Positions 27,117 to 35,937 of a stretch of 64,000 nucleotides of DNA are shown one piece after another. Under the pieces are notes generated by a model that saw only the letters and a list, made by a program, of their open reading frames with translations, was not told the DNA's origin and did not search any database. Source of the DNA: Corynebacterium aurimucosum ATCC 700975 (lineage in GTDB: Bacteria; Actinomycetota; Actinomycetes; Mycobacteriales; Mycobacteriaceae); contig NC_012590.1 of assembly GCF_000022905.1 (NCBI RefSeq), positions 2,542,001 to 2,606,000 of the forward strand. The letters are read 5' to 3'. Made by a program: the position numbers and the translations under genes. How positions within the stretch are numbered: the stretch's first letter is position 1; each line of letters begins with the position of its first letter.

Positions 27117-28892
27117 CTAGCTCGCTTCGTCGGCAGCACGCAGAAGCGCCGCATAAGCACCGTCGCGGGCCAGCAGCTCGGCGTGGGTGCCGCGCTCGAC
27201 CACGCGGCCGGCATCGAGGACAACGATCTGATCTGCATCGCGGATGGTGGACAAGCGGTGCGCGATGACCAGGCGGGTGGCGTCCGCACCAAGCACTGCT
27301 TCTTGGATGGCGCGCTCCGTTTCGTTATCGAGGGCCGAGGTAGCCTCATCCAGGATGAGTACCTGGGGTTGGCGCAGCAGCGTGCGGGCAAGCGAGAGGC
27401 GCTGCTGCTCACCGCCGGAGAAGCGGTAGCCGCGCGAGCCCACGAGCGTATCCAGCCCATCAGGAAGCGCGGCGATGACCTCGTCCACGCGAGCGGCGTT
27501 AAGCGCCGCCCACATCTGTTCCTCGCTGGCATCGGGCTGCGCGAAGAGGAGGTTCTCCCGCACTGTGCCGTGGATGAGGTAGGTCTCCTGGGAAACCACG
27601 CCAATGACCTCCGCGCGCTGCTCCGGTGGAATATCGCGCAGGTCAACCCCACCTAAGCGCACGGAACCTTCTGTCGGGTCAGCTAAGCGCGCCAGGAGGG
27701 CGGCCACCGTGGACTTGCCGGAACCGGTATGCCCCACCAAGGCGGTGGTGGTGTGGGCGGGGATGGAAAGGGAGACGTCGCTCAGCGCGTCGGTGTCCGT
27801 GCCGGGGTAGCGGTAGGAGACGTGGTGGAGGGTGAGGGAGGCGTCGGCAAGCTGGGCGGGCTGAGTGGCTTCGGTGAGTTCGGGCTCCAGGTCCAGGTAC
27901 TCGAAGATGCGGCTGAACAGCGCCATCGACGCCACCCACTGCGCGCCCACGTTGAGCAGGCCGGTAATCGGGCGGAAAATCTGGGTCTGCAGGGTGGAAA
28001 AGGCGATGAGCGTGCCAATCGTAATCCCCGGGCGCAGGCCAGCCACCAGGTAAATCAGGGCCGGCATCACACCAAAAATAATCTGGGTGAGCGCCATACG
28101 CCAGCGCCCGGCCAGCTGCGATTCCAACTCCAGGCGGATGAGGGAGCGCGAGGTCTTCTCAAACCCGTCATAGACGCGCTCCTGCGCGCCCAGCGTGGCC
28201 GCCAGACGCATGCCGGAAACCGAGAGATTCTCCGAAATGGTCTGCTGCAACGTTGCCTGCGCGCGGCTGTTTTTCTCCATGAGGCTGCGGCGCAGCACGG
28301 CGGCGCGGCGGGTCAGCCACACTGCAGGCGGCAGTACCACCAGGGACAAAAGCGACAGCGTGGGGGAGAGCGCGACCATCGCCACCAACGTAGCCACCGT
28401 CATGGTGAGGTTGCTGGCCACAGACGTCGCCGTGGTGGTGACCATGCCGCGCATCGCCGCGATGTCATTGGTCAGGCGCGATTGAATTTCCCCGCCGCGG
28501 TTATTGGTAAAGAACTGCAGGGATTGGCGCTGCAGGTTGGCAAAGACCTGCGTGCGCAGCTCATGCATGATGGTGTGCCCCACCCGCGCCGACAGGAAGG
28601 ACTGAATAACGCCGATGGCCTGGGAGACCACGGTGATGGCCAGCATGCCGCCGACCAACCACAGCAGCAGCGCGGTGTCGTGTTCAGGAATGGCCTCATC
28701 CACGGTGCGGCGTACGAGGAAGGGCTGCACCACCGTCAGCCCAGAGGTGGCGATGATGAGTGTCACCACCAGCAGCAGCGTGCCGCGGTGCGGGGCGAAG
28801 AGGCCGGCGACGCGACCAAACTTCACCGGGTGCTGGGCCAGCTGATCGACGTCCGCCGGGTCCTTCACCGCGGTGTGCATCGGCCGGGTCAT
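27117..28892 (-). CDS. ABC exporter (fused permease-ATPase)
   Basis: A 591-residue half-transporter: six membrane segments in about 1-340, then Walker A GHTGSGKST, Q-loop VSQETYLIHG, signature FSGGEQQRLSLA and Walker B LILDEATSALD with the catalytic Glu, so both sites are consensus in a homodimer. It starts 3 bases after the VanW-domain gene ends, suggesting one transcript. The family includes lipid and drug exporters; the substrate is unknown. Confidence 0.9.
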   Translation of the reverse strand: MTRPMHTAVKDPADVDQLAQHPVKFGRVAGLFAPHRGTLLLVVTLIIATSGLTVVQPFLVRRTVDEAIPEHDTALLLWLVGGMLAITVVSQAIGVIQSFLSARVGHTIMHELRTQVFANLQRQSLQFFTNNRGGEIQSRLTNDIAAMRGMVTTTATSVASNLTMTVATLVAMVALSPTLSLLSLVVLPPAVWLTRRAAVLRRSLMEKNSRAQATLQQTISENLSVSGMRLAATLGAQERVYDGFEKTSRSLIRLELESQLAGRWRMALTQIIFGVMPALIYLVAGLRPGITIGTLIAFSTLQTQIFRPITGLLNVGAQWVASMALFSRIFEYLDLEPELTEATQPAQLADASLTLHHVSYRYPGTDTDALSDVSLSIPAHTTTALVGHTGSGKSTVAALLARLADPTEGSVRLGGVDLRDIPPEQRAEVIGVVSQETYLIHGTVRENLLFAQPDASEEQMWAALNAARVDEVIAALPDGLDTLVGSRGYRFSGGEQQRLSLARTLLRQPQVLILDEATSALDNETERAIQEAVLGADATRLVIAHRLSTIRDADQIVVLDAGRVVERGTHAELLARDGAYAALLRAADEAS

Positions 28893-28895
28893 GGC

Positions 28896-30587
28896 TTAAC
28901 CGCAGGTAACGATAGGCTGCGGGTCGTAGACCGTGGTGGTGGTCTCCCGGGAGATCTCCTTGCCGGAGAGGTCCTTGATCACGCGAGTATCGGACGTCGT
29001 AAAGCCCGGCGCGCCAGACGACGGCGAGCAATCCTCGCTCACCGACTTGCGCTGCGGCTCGGTCTTGGCCCAGCGGCCGTTGTTGATGGACTCGACCTCC
29101 ACCGTCTTCACGCCCTTGAAGCGCACGGTGATATCGCTGCCGAAGTCAGTCTCAATGCGCACCGGGTGATTCGAGGTGTTCTTGAACTGCAGGTCAATCG
29201 CGCCTTCATAAACGGTGGCCTCACGGCCGGCCGGGTAGCGCGAAATGTAATAAGAGTGCGGGGTGTGCGCGACGTCCTCCATGCCGGCGAAGTACGCGGC
29301 GTTGTACAAGGTGGTAGCGAACTGAGAGATGCCGCCGCCCACGGCGGTACCGGCGTGGCCATCGATGATGATGCCGGATTCCACGTAGCCCTGCGCGGTA
29401 CCGCGCGGGCCGGTGTAGCCGTTGAGGGAGAAGGTCTCACCCGGGTTGACCACGGCACTGTTGACCTGCTGGGCCACCAGCCGGATATTGGTGCCGGAGG
29501 CCCCGGAGAAACCGCCGGTGGAGAACTCGGACACGGTCTCATCGAAGGTGGCCTTCTCCGCCATCTCCGTGGTGAAGTCCGCGGGGTCCGGCTTGTAATC
29601 GGCGTCCCATTCGCGGTCGTCCTCGCTGCTTACACGATCCTCGAAGCCCTCGAAGGTCTTCTCCCAGTCGATAATGGAGCCATCCACCGAGGGCGTGATC
29701 TGCTTGTCGTTGCCGCTGAAGGAAATCTTGGCGTTGGTGCCGGGCACCTCAGAGCCTTGCATGCGCTCCTGGAAGAGCTCGCGGGCGCGGTCTTTATCCA
29801 CCTTGAGGCGCAGCTCGCCGTCTTTGGCGGCGATGGAGACAAACTGGGAAATCTCCGGCTTGCGCAGGGTGCCGGCGGTGTTGTTCTCGCCCTTCAGGGT
29901 CAGCGGGTTATCCAGCGCGCGGGCGGCATCCCCGGTGCGCATAGCCTCAATCGCTTCATCATTAATCTGCGGCTCCACCACCATTGGCTCAACCTCGACG
30001 CCCTCGGGGTCGAGCCAGTGCTTGACCACACCCTCGTGCAGCTCCCCCTCTTCGACTGCCTGGCCGAGCTTGGGTTTGGTCTCTTTGAGGGAGCCGTCGA
30101 TAAGCTCCAGGTTTCCATCCTCCGGTTCGACCTTCAGCTCGTTGCCGACGCGCTCGAGCTCCCCGGAGAGCTGGCCCTCATCGACGTCCACGGCGACAGG
30201 GATTTCCTGGGTGGGCTTGATGAAGCTGTACAGGCGCGAGAAGGGGTTCAGGGAGGCGTCAGGAATGCCGTCGACGGCCTTCTGATAATTCAGGCTCAGG
30301 CCGGCATCTTGAGGGATAAGCTGCGAGCTTTTCTCCCCGGCGCGGATATCCACGGGCTGGGCCGCGACATCCCCGAGTTCCTGCTCCAGCTTCTCCACCG
30401 CAGCGGTGCGCTCCATGCGGGAGATGTCCACGCCGCCGACCGACGTCGCGCGCGGAACCTTGTGCTGGTTGGCCATGACGTCCCACGCGTAGGCGATGCC
30501 GGCGATGAGTAGGAGGCCGACGAGCACACCAAGGGTCACATGGAGCCCCTTGCGTCGTTGCTGCCTATGTCCGATTGCCTTTTTCAC
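28896..30587 (-). CDS. VanW-domain, membrane-anchored cell-wall protein
   Basis: A 563-residue protein. After a basic N-terminus there is a single membrane segment (about 16-36), then two repeats of the extracytoplasmic peptidoglycan-binding type (YoaR/PG_binding_4-like; ATSVGGVDISRMERTAAVEKL starts the first), then a VanW domain (about 350-480: NSAVVNPGETFSLNGYTG, GGGISQFATTLYNAAYFAG, YYISRYPAGREATVY). The C-terminus is short and disulfide-capable. VanW proteins occur at the cell wall; the precise activity is unknown. It is co-directional with the ABC gene downstream and the GH3 gene upstream. Confidence 0.85.
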   Translation of the reverse strand: MKKAIGHRQQRRKGLHVTLGVLVGLLLIAGIAYAWDVMANQHKVPRATSVGGVDISRMERTAAVEKLEQELGDVAAQPVDIRAGEKSSQLIPQDAGLSLNYQKAVDGIPDASLNPFSRLYSFIKPTQEIPVAVDVDEGQLSGELERVGNELKVEPEDGNLELIDGSLKETKPKLGQAVEEGELHEGVVKHWLDPEGVEVEPMVVEPQINDEAIEAMRTGDAARALDNPLTLKGENNTAGTLRKPEISQFVSIAAKDGELRLKVDKDRARELFQERMQGSEVPGTNAKISFSGNDKQITPSVDGSIIDWEKTFEGFEDRVSSEDDREWDADYKPDPADFTTEMAEKATFDETVSEFSTGGFSGASGTNIRLVAQQVNSAVVNPGETFSLNGYTGPRGTAQGYVESGIIIDGHAGTAVGGGISQFATTLYNAAYFAGMEDVAHTPHSYYISRYPAGREATVYEGAIDLQFKNTSNHPVRIETDFGSDITVRFKGVKTVEVESINNGRWAKTEPQRKSVSEDCSPSSGAPGFTTSDTRVIKDLSGKEISRETTTTVYDPQPIVTCG

Positions 30588-30621
30588 GTGTACGAGATTA
30601 ACGTCTGCCAGCTAGTTTTTA

Positions 30622-31671
30622 CTAGTCGCGCTCCTGTTGGGCCACGACTTCGGCAGCTGCATCAATGACCGCGTTAATGTCCTCGTCGGTGGACCACAGC
30701 GGCATATCGGCACCTGCGGCAAGGGCTGCGGCCACGGCCTCCGGCACGCTGAAGTTCTCCGAGATGGACGCCATTCCGCCCAGGTCATCGGTGTAAATGG
30801 TGCCCTCAAAGTCCAGCTCCTCGCGGGCGAGCTGGTAGGCCCGCGGGTTGAGGGAGGCGGGCTCCTCGCCGAGGCCTGGAACCACGAGGTGGCCCATCAT
30901 GATCGCTGCTTCCGGGGCTTGCGGGATTGCCGTGTGGAAAGGCACGAACTCGTGACCAGAGAGCTCTTCTAACGGCGGGGTCACGGCCTCACCCAGGTGC
31001 GTATCCCCGGAGGCGCGGCCGTGGCCCGGGAAGTGTTTGAACACGGCCTTCACACCGGCAGCCTGCAGCCCGCGGGCAAAGGCCGCGCCATACTCACCGG
31101 CGGCCGCCGGGTCGGTGGAGAAGGCGCGGTCGCCGACGACCTCCAAGTCTCCCCCATCCACGTCGAGCACGGGGGCGAAGTCCACCGTCACGCCGTGGGC
31201 GCGCAGGCTGTGCCCGATCTCCGTGGCCAGGGCCTCGACCTCTTCCGGGCTATGGCCCTCCGCCATGGCCTGCGGGGAGGGGTAGTCTCCCAATATTTCG
31301 GAGAAGCGCTGCACACGCCCGCCCTCGAAGTCGATGGAGACCTCAAAGTCGCGGCCCATCTCCTCACGCAAAGCGTTCACTCCCCGCGGGCCATCGCTCA
31401 GCAGCTCCGGGTCGGCCCAGCTGGGGATGAAGAGCCCGCCCACGCCGGCCTCGAGCTTAGCGCGGGCATCCTCGTAGTTCAGCGCCGGCGGCATGAGCTT
31501 GGCGGCGGCGCGGGCACGAACGTCTTCAGGCGCGGCATCCTGTGGTGCCGCATCGCTAGACGCCGCGGCGCTGGTTTCGCTAGGCGGGGCGTCGGAAAGC
31601 TCAGGCTCCGTACTGCACGCGCTTAGCGCACAGATAGCACTCAACAGGAGGGCGGGCATTGCTTTTTTCAT
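30622..31671 (-). CDS. Glycoside hydrolase family 3 lipoprotein (NagZ-like)
   Basis: A 349-residue lipoprotein; start MKKAMPALLL with lipobox LSAC at about residue 19-20. The GH3 barrel has the family loop KHFPGHGRASGDTHL (His/Asp pair used by beta-N-acetylglucosaminidases) and the nucleophile Asp in IYTDDLGGMAS. It probably removes N-acetylglucosamine from muropeptides or wall glycans outside the membrane. The Ser/Asp/Ala-rich linker after the lipid anchor is about 30 residues. Typical length for single-domain members. Confidence 0.85.
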   Translation of the reverse strand: MKKAMPALLLSAICALSACSTEPELSDAPPSETSAAASSDAAPQDAAPEDVRARAAAKLMPPALNYEDARAKLEAGVGGLFIPSWADPELLSDGPRGVNALREEMGRDFEVSIDFEGGRVQRFSEILGDYPSPQAMAEGHSPEEVEALATEIGHSLRAHGVTVDFAPVLDVDGGDLEVVGDRAFSTDPAAAGEYGAAFARGLQAAGVKAVFKHFPGHGRASGDTHLGEAVTPPLEELSGHEFVPFHTAIPQAPEAAIMMGHLVVPGLGEEPASLNPRAYQLAREELDFEGTIYTDDLGGMASISENFSVPEAVAAALAAGADMPLWSTDEDINAVIDAAAEVVAQQERD

Positions 31672-31717
31672 GCACACCAGTGTGCCTGAAGCACCCGCAC
31701 GGGCAACAACCGGTTGT

Positions 31718-31723
31718 TAGGAT
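31718..31723 (+). promoter_or_regulatory. -10 box for the stress-protein gene, leaderless geometry
   Basis: TAGGAT ends 6 bases before the ATG at 31730 and no ribosome site is visible. Confidence 0.5.
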
Positions 31724-31729
31724 AGCCAC

Positions 31730-32233
31730 ATGAATAACGGAGAGACCATGCTCATTGCCTATGACGGCTCCGACCGCGCCGACCGCGCCCTCGAGTACGC
31801 CGCGCGGCTCCTGCGCCCCACCGACGTCGAAATCCTCACCGCCTGGGAGCCCTCCGCGCGCCAGGCCGCCCGCGCCGTCAGCCGCACCGGGCTGCACCAG
31901 TCCACGGTCTCGCCGGACAGCGTGGAGGATGATCCGGCCTACGAGGAAGCCCTCGCCATCTGCCGCCAGGGCATCGCCAAGGCGGAGACCCTGGGTCTGC
32001 GGGGCCATGCCCACCTGGTGGAATCCGTAACGACGATTCAGAGCGCGATTGTCGACGCCGCCCAAGAACTCGACATCGACGTCATCGTCACCGGTACCCG
32101 CGCGCTCACTGGCTTCCGCTCTTTGTGGAACAACTCCACCGCAGAGTACATCGTGCGCAATGCGGGTCTGCCGGTGTTCATCGTGCCGCCGGAGAACGAC
32201 GATGAGGACGACGCGGCAGAAAGCGACTCCTAA
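31730..32233 (+). CDS. Universal stress protein (UspA family)
   Basis: A 167-residue single-domain UspA protein: MLIAYDGSDRADRALEYAARLL at the start, VIVTGTRALTGFRSLWNNSTAEYIVRNAGLPVFIVP at the end. The ATP-binding type motif G-2x-G-9x-G(S/T) is only partly kept (GTRALTGFRSLWNNST), with Asn-Ser-Thr at the phosphate site, so nucleotide binding is likely. The acidic C-terminal tail is unusual. The role is a general stress response. Confidence 0.85.
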   Translation: MNNGETMLIAYDGSDRADRALEYAARLLRPTDVEILTAWEPSARQAARAVSRTGLHQSTVSPDSVEDDPAYEEALAICRQGIAKAETLGLRGHAHLVESVTTIQSAIVDAAQELDIDVIVTGTRALTGFRSLWNNSTAEYIVRNAGLPVFIVPPENDDEDDAAESDS

Positions 32234-32250
32234 AGGCAGCTTTTAGCTGC

Positions 32251-32256
32251 TAGAAT
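32251..32256 (+). promoter_or_regulatory. -10 box for the DUF2613-aftD transcript
   Basis: TAGAAT ends 8 bases before the ATG at 32265. A small stem GCAGCT-TTT-AGCTGC (32236-32250) precedes it and may end the stress-protein transcript. Confidence 0.45.
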
Positions 32257-32264
32257 CTGGCGCC

Positions 32265-32462
32265 ATGGCATTCGACAGCGATTCACTCAACAAGCGCACC
32301 CTGGGCCCGGCCCTGGGCAGCGCGGTCGTTGGCGTAGCGCTGGGGGTCGTGACCATCCTGGGCATCGCCCAGTTCTCGCAGGCAGATGCCGTTCCAAACG
32401 ATAATTCCGTCAAGGCCTCCGACGCCGTGATGGGCGGGCCGGAGTACGGCTCCCGCGAGTAG
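32265..32462 (+). CDS. DUF2613 small membrane protein
   Basis: A 65-residue protein with one membrane segment (ALGSAVVGVALGVVTILGIAQF) and a short extracytoplasmic tail. It lies one base before aftD. The small protein beside aftD is a conserved feature (Rv0236A in M. tuberculosis), suggesting assembly with AftD, but no activity is known. Confidence 0.8.
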   Translation: MAFDSDSLNKRTLGPALGSAVVGVALGVVTILGIAQFSQADAVPNDNSVKASDAVMGGPEYGSRE

Positions 32463-32463
32463 C

Positions 32464-35400
32464 GTGCGCGCACGCATCGGGGGGCTTTTCTTTTTAGCCC
32501 TCGTGGTTCTGGTGCAGCCGTGGGGGCTGACTGCGGCCGATACCAAGCATGATCTGGTGGCCAACCCGGCTCGGTTTTTGGCCGGCGCCCTGCATACCTA
32601 TACCGATACTTTCACGCTGGGCCAGCTGCAGAACCAGGCCTATGGCTACCTCTTCCCGCAGGGCTTATTCTTCTTGCTGGCGGATCCGCTTCCGGATTGG
32701 ATAGCGCAGCGCGCCTGGTGGTTCCTGGTCCTGGCCGTGGGCTTTCTGGGCTTCTTCCGCGTGGCCCGCACAGTGCTTCCCGCCGCGCCGGGCTATGCCG
32801 CGCTGGTGGGCAGCCTCCTCTATGCGCTCTCCCCGCGCACGCTGACCACGCTGGGCGCGATTTCCTCGGAGACCTGGCCGGTCATGCTGGCACCCTGGGT
32901 GCTGCTTCCTTTCCTGCGGCCGGGCCGGCTGTGCTGGCGGGATGCCGCGCCCTCGGTCGTCGCAGTGGCCTGCATGGGCGCGGTCAACGCCACGGCCACG
33001 CTGGCTGCCTGCCTGCCGGCGGGCTTGATTCTGCTGTGGCGGCGCGCGGGCAAAACTGGCCTGGTGTGGTTGGCTGGATGCGCTGCGGTATCCGCGTGGT
33101 GGATTATCCCGCTCCTGATCCTAGGCCGCTATGCCCCGCCTTTTACGGGGTTCATCGAGTCCGCCGGCGTGACCACGCGCTGGTTTAACCTGGCGGAAAT
33201 CCTGCGCGGCACCACCAGCTGGGCGCCGTTTGTGGATACCGAGCGCGTCGCCGGCAACGAGCTGGCTACCGAGCCGGTCTTCGTGCTCGTCACCATCGGC
33301 GTTGCTGCCTTGGGCCTGGTGGGCCTGTCCCGCCTTCCGCGCCTGTGGGGTGTCATGCTGCTGGTGGGTGTGGCCGTACTGGGCACGCATGCCGCGTGGT
33401 ACCTCGACGCGCTCGACGGCCCGCTGGCCGCGCTGCGCAACGTGCATAAATTCGACCCGCTGGTGCGCATCCCGCTGGTGCTCGGCGTGGCCGCGGTGGT
33501 GGCCCGGGTGAGGTTGCCGCGGACGTTGGCCCCGGGACGTCGTGAAGCAGCGGGCCTTCTGGTGTGCCTCGTGGTTGTGGGCGCGACCGCACCGGCGTGG
33601 GCGGGCCGGCTGCTGCCGAAGGGCGCCTACGAAGAGGTACCCGCCTATTGGCACAAGGCCGCCGATTTCATGAACAGCCTGGATACGCGCGTGCTCATCT
33701 ACCCGCCGGCCTCCTTTGCGCGGCAGGAGTGGGGGTGGACGCGCGATGAGCCGGCGCAGCCGCTTCTCGACGTCCCCTGGGCCGTCCGCGACGCCGTTCC
33801 CCTCATCCCGCCCGAGGCTATCCGTGGCCTGGACGGTGCGATGGCGCAGATCGAGCGCGACCCTACTACGGCGCCCTTCGTGTTGCAGCGCCTGGGCATC
33901 GGGGCCGTCGCGGTGCGCCACGACCTGATTTCTGGTTCTGCAACCCATATTCCGGGCGAGGTCCACACCTTCGGGGAGGTCGACGTCGTAGTTTTCGACC
34001 GCGACCTCTCCATGAACCTAGCGCCTACGGATCCGCCGCGCGTGGCGGGCGGCGGCGAGTCGCTCGCGCTCCTCTCCGGTCCCCACGAGCTCGTCTCCTC
34101 CGACGCGGACATCGTCACCGATACGCCTACGCTGCGTGACCGCAACTACGGCACGCTTTCCGGCCCGGTCTCCGCGCCGCTGGCCCCTGATGACCCCTCT
34201 ACCGTGCGCAATCGACTGCGCGATTACCCCTCCGCTGGCCCGCTGACCCAGGTGGTGGAGCACGATGGTCGCGTCACCGCATCGTCCTCTGCCGCGGATG
34301 CCTCGGCCTTCGGCGGGGCGAACCCGGCGCGCTCTCTCACCGCGGCCGTTGACGGTGAGAACTCCACCGCGTGGTGGCCAGCGCCCGGCGATTCCGGCTG
34401 GCTGGAGCTGCACTCCGATTCCACGTGGACCTCGCCCACGCTGCGGCTGATGACCACCGGCACGACTGAGGTGACCATCCACAACGGCGACTCCAAGGTC
34501 ACGGTCACCATGGAGGCCTACCGCGCCCGCGATATTCGCGTGCCCGGCGCGAAGGCCTCCACCATCCGCATCGAGCCGCAGCGCCGCACCGGAATTGCGG
34601 AGGCCTCCATCGTGGATCAGCCCACCCCGCGGCGCATCGTCACCGTTCCCGATACCTCACCCAATGCCGAGCAGTTCCTCTTCCAGCAGGATAACGAACA
34701 CATCCTCATCCGCTCCTTCACCGCCCCGCGCGATATGACAGTGCGGGTCTCGGGTGAGAAGACAGTGCTTATCGACGGCTCCCCCCACACCCCCAACTCC
34801 ACCCTCGACCTCTCCGCCGGTCAGCACCTCGTGCGCACCACCGGCGACTGGGCGGCGCTGACCGATACCGCGTCCTCCTTGCCCGCGCCCCTTCCTATCA
34901 ACTCTGATCGCCCAGCACCCGCAACCGGCGCTACCCCATCGGCCGCATCGGGCGCTGACCACGGCTATACCCCGCTCGCTGCCGGCGAGCCCATCGAGCC
35001 CGCCGACCACCACCGCCTCCTCATCACCGGCCGTGCCTTCAACGAGGGCCTGCGCGGCGAGCTGCGCTCCCCCAGCACAGCCGCGATCTCGACGCCAGGT
35101 TCAGCACAAGACGCAGCGCCGGATTCGACGCCGAACTCCAACTCGGAACCGCTGGCCCTCGAACCGCGCTCCATCGATGCCGACACGCAAGCCTTCCTCA
35201 TTCCCGCCGGTGCCGGCGGCACCTTCCACATGTCTTTCGCTGCCGACCGCGCCTATCGCGTGGGCTTGGGCCTCGGCGGCGCGCTCGCCGCGCTGACCAC
35301 CGCGCTGTGTCTGCTCGTCATGGCCCGCGGCCCCCGCTCCCAAGCCGCTGCCCCCGCCTCGCCTACTGCTTCCGCTGCTTCGTCCGGGGCGTACGCAGCA

Positions 35401-35778
35401 CACGACACAACCTCGACCAGCCCAGTCGCCGATGCCGCCCTGCCGGTATCCTCCGCAGCTTCCCAAATGCTCTCGCCCGCCCGTGTTGCTCACTCGTCTA
35501 CCTCGGCGCGTGTCCTGCTAGCCCTGCTCATTGCGGCAACGATGGCTCTCGTCGCAGGTCTGCCCGGTGTGGCCGCCGCTGCCGCGGCGTGGGCCATCAC
35601 CCGCTGGACCACGCTGCGCTCCGACTATCTGGCGGGTATGCTCACCCTTGCCGCGGGCGCGATGCTCGCCCGCGCACCTTGGCCCGCGGAGGGCTACGCC
35701 GGCGACTCGCTGCTCGTGCAACTGCTCTGCGTCGCGGCCATTACCTGTGCCTGCCTCCCGCCCCGCAGCACGCCCTAG
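32464..35778 (+). CDS. aftD: Arabinofuranosyltransferase AftD
   Basis: A 1104-residue GT-C type membrane glycosyltransferase. The N-terminal signature reads ADTKHDLVANPARFLAGALHTYTD, LGQLQNQAYGYLFPQG and PDWIAQRAWWF, with the Asp residues of the GT-C first loop, followed by about 10 membrane segments to about residue 390. A long extracytoplasmic part (about 400-930) contains carbohydrate-binding-like beta domains, and the protein ends with further membrane segments. It adds arabinofuranose to arabinogalactan and LAM using decaprenyl-phosphoarabinose. GTG start, translationally coupled to DUF2613. M. tuberculosis AftD is longer (about 1400). Confidence 0.9.
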   Translation: MRARIGGLFFLALVVLVQPWGLTAADTKHDLVANPARFLAGALHTYTDTFTLGQLQNQAYGYLFPQGLFFLLADPLPDWIAQRAWWFLVLAVGFLGFFRVARTVLPAAPGYAALVGSLLYALSPRTLTTLGAISSETWPVMLAPWVLLPFLRPGRLCWRDAAPSVVAVACMGAVNATATLAACLPAGLILLWRRAGKTGLVWLAGCAAVSAWWIIPLLILGRYAPPFTGFIESAGVTTRWFNLAEILRGTTSWAPFVDTERVAGNELATEPVFVLVTIGVAALGLVGLSRLPRLWGVMLLVGVAVLGTHAAWYLDALDGPLAALRNVHKFDPLVRIPLVLGVAAVVARVRLPRTLAPGRREAAGLLVCLVVVGATAPAWAGRLLPKGAYEEVPAYWHKAADFMNSLDTRVLIYPPASFARQEWGWTRDEPAQPLLDVPWAVRDAVPLIPPEAIRGLDGAMAQIERDPTTAPFVLQRLGIGAVAVRHDLISGSATHIPGEVHTFGEVDVVVFDRDLSMNLAPTDPPRVAGGGESLALLSGPHELVSSDADIVTDTPTLRDRNYGTLSGPVSAPLAPDDPSTVRNRLRDYPSAGPLTQVVEHDGRVTASSSAADASAFGGANPARSLTAAVDGENSTAWWPAPGDSGWLELHSDSTWTSPTLRLMTTGTTEVTIHNGDSKVTVTMEAYRARDIRVPGAKASTIRIEPQRRTGIAEASIVDQPTPRRIVTVPDTSPNAEQFLFQQDNEHILIRSFTAPRDMTVRVSGEKTVLIDGSPHTPNSTLDLSAGQHLVRTTGDWAALTDTASSLPAPLPINSDRPAPATGATPSAASGADHGYTPLAAGEPIEPADHHRLLITGRAFNEGLRGELRSPSTAAISTPGSAQDAAPDSTPNSNSEPLALEPRSIDADTQAFLIPAGAGGTFHMSFAADRAYRVGLGLGGALAALTTALCLLVMARGPRSQAAAPASPTASAASSGAYAAHDTTSTSPVADAALPVSSAASQMLSPARVAHSSTSARVLLALLIAATMALVAGLPGVAAAAAAWAITRWTTLRSDYLAGMLTLAAGAMLARAPWPAEGYAGDSLLVQLLCVAAITCACLPPRSTP

Positions 35779-35812
35779 GTACCCTGCCTCACCGCATATG
35801 GTTCCCCTCAAA

Positions 35813-35908
35813 AGGCATTAGTCAGAAGGTGTCTTTGGGGTCAAGGAAACCATCTGCGGCGATATAAAAGGTTTGTTTGGGGGCAAGGAAACCGTTTGAC
35901 TAATGCCT
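35813..35908. repeat. Composite inverted/direct repeat in the aftD-tmaT gap
   Basis: AGGCATTAGTC (35813-35823) is the exact reverse complement of GACTAATGCCT (35898-35908). Between them lie two imperfect direct repeats of TTGGGGTCAAGGAAACC type (around 35836-35854 and 35877-35893). The element fills most of the 159-bp convergent gap. It may be a terminator pair or a small mobile or regulatory element. Confidence 0.65.
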
Positions 35909-35937
35909 TCTGGAAAATGCCATGTGTGAAGTGCCGT

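Noticed and set aside
27729..30512. A 927-codon open frame on the plus strand
   Set aside because: It runs antisense across the ABC exporter and the VanW gene, both with clear motifs; its translation is low-complexity His/Arg/Gly as expected for the complement of high-GC genes.
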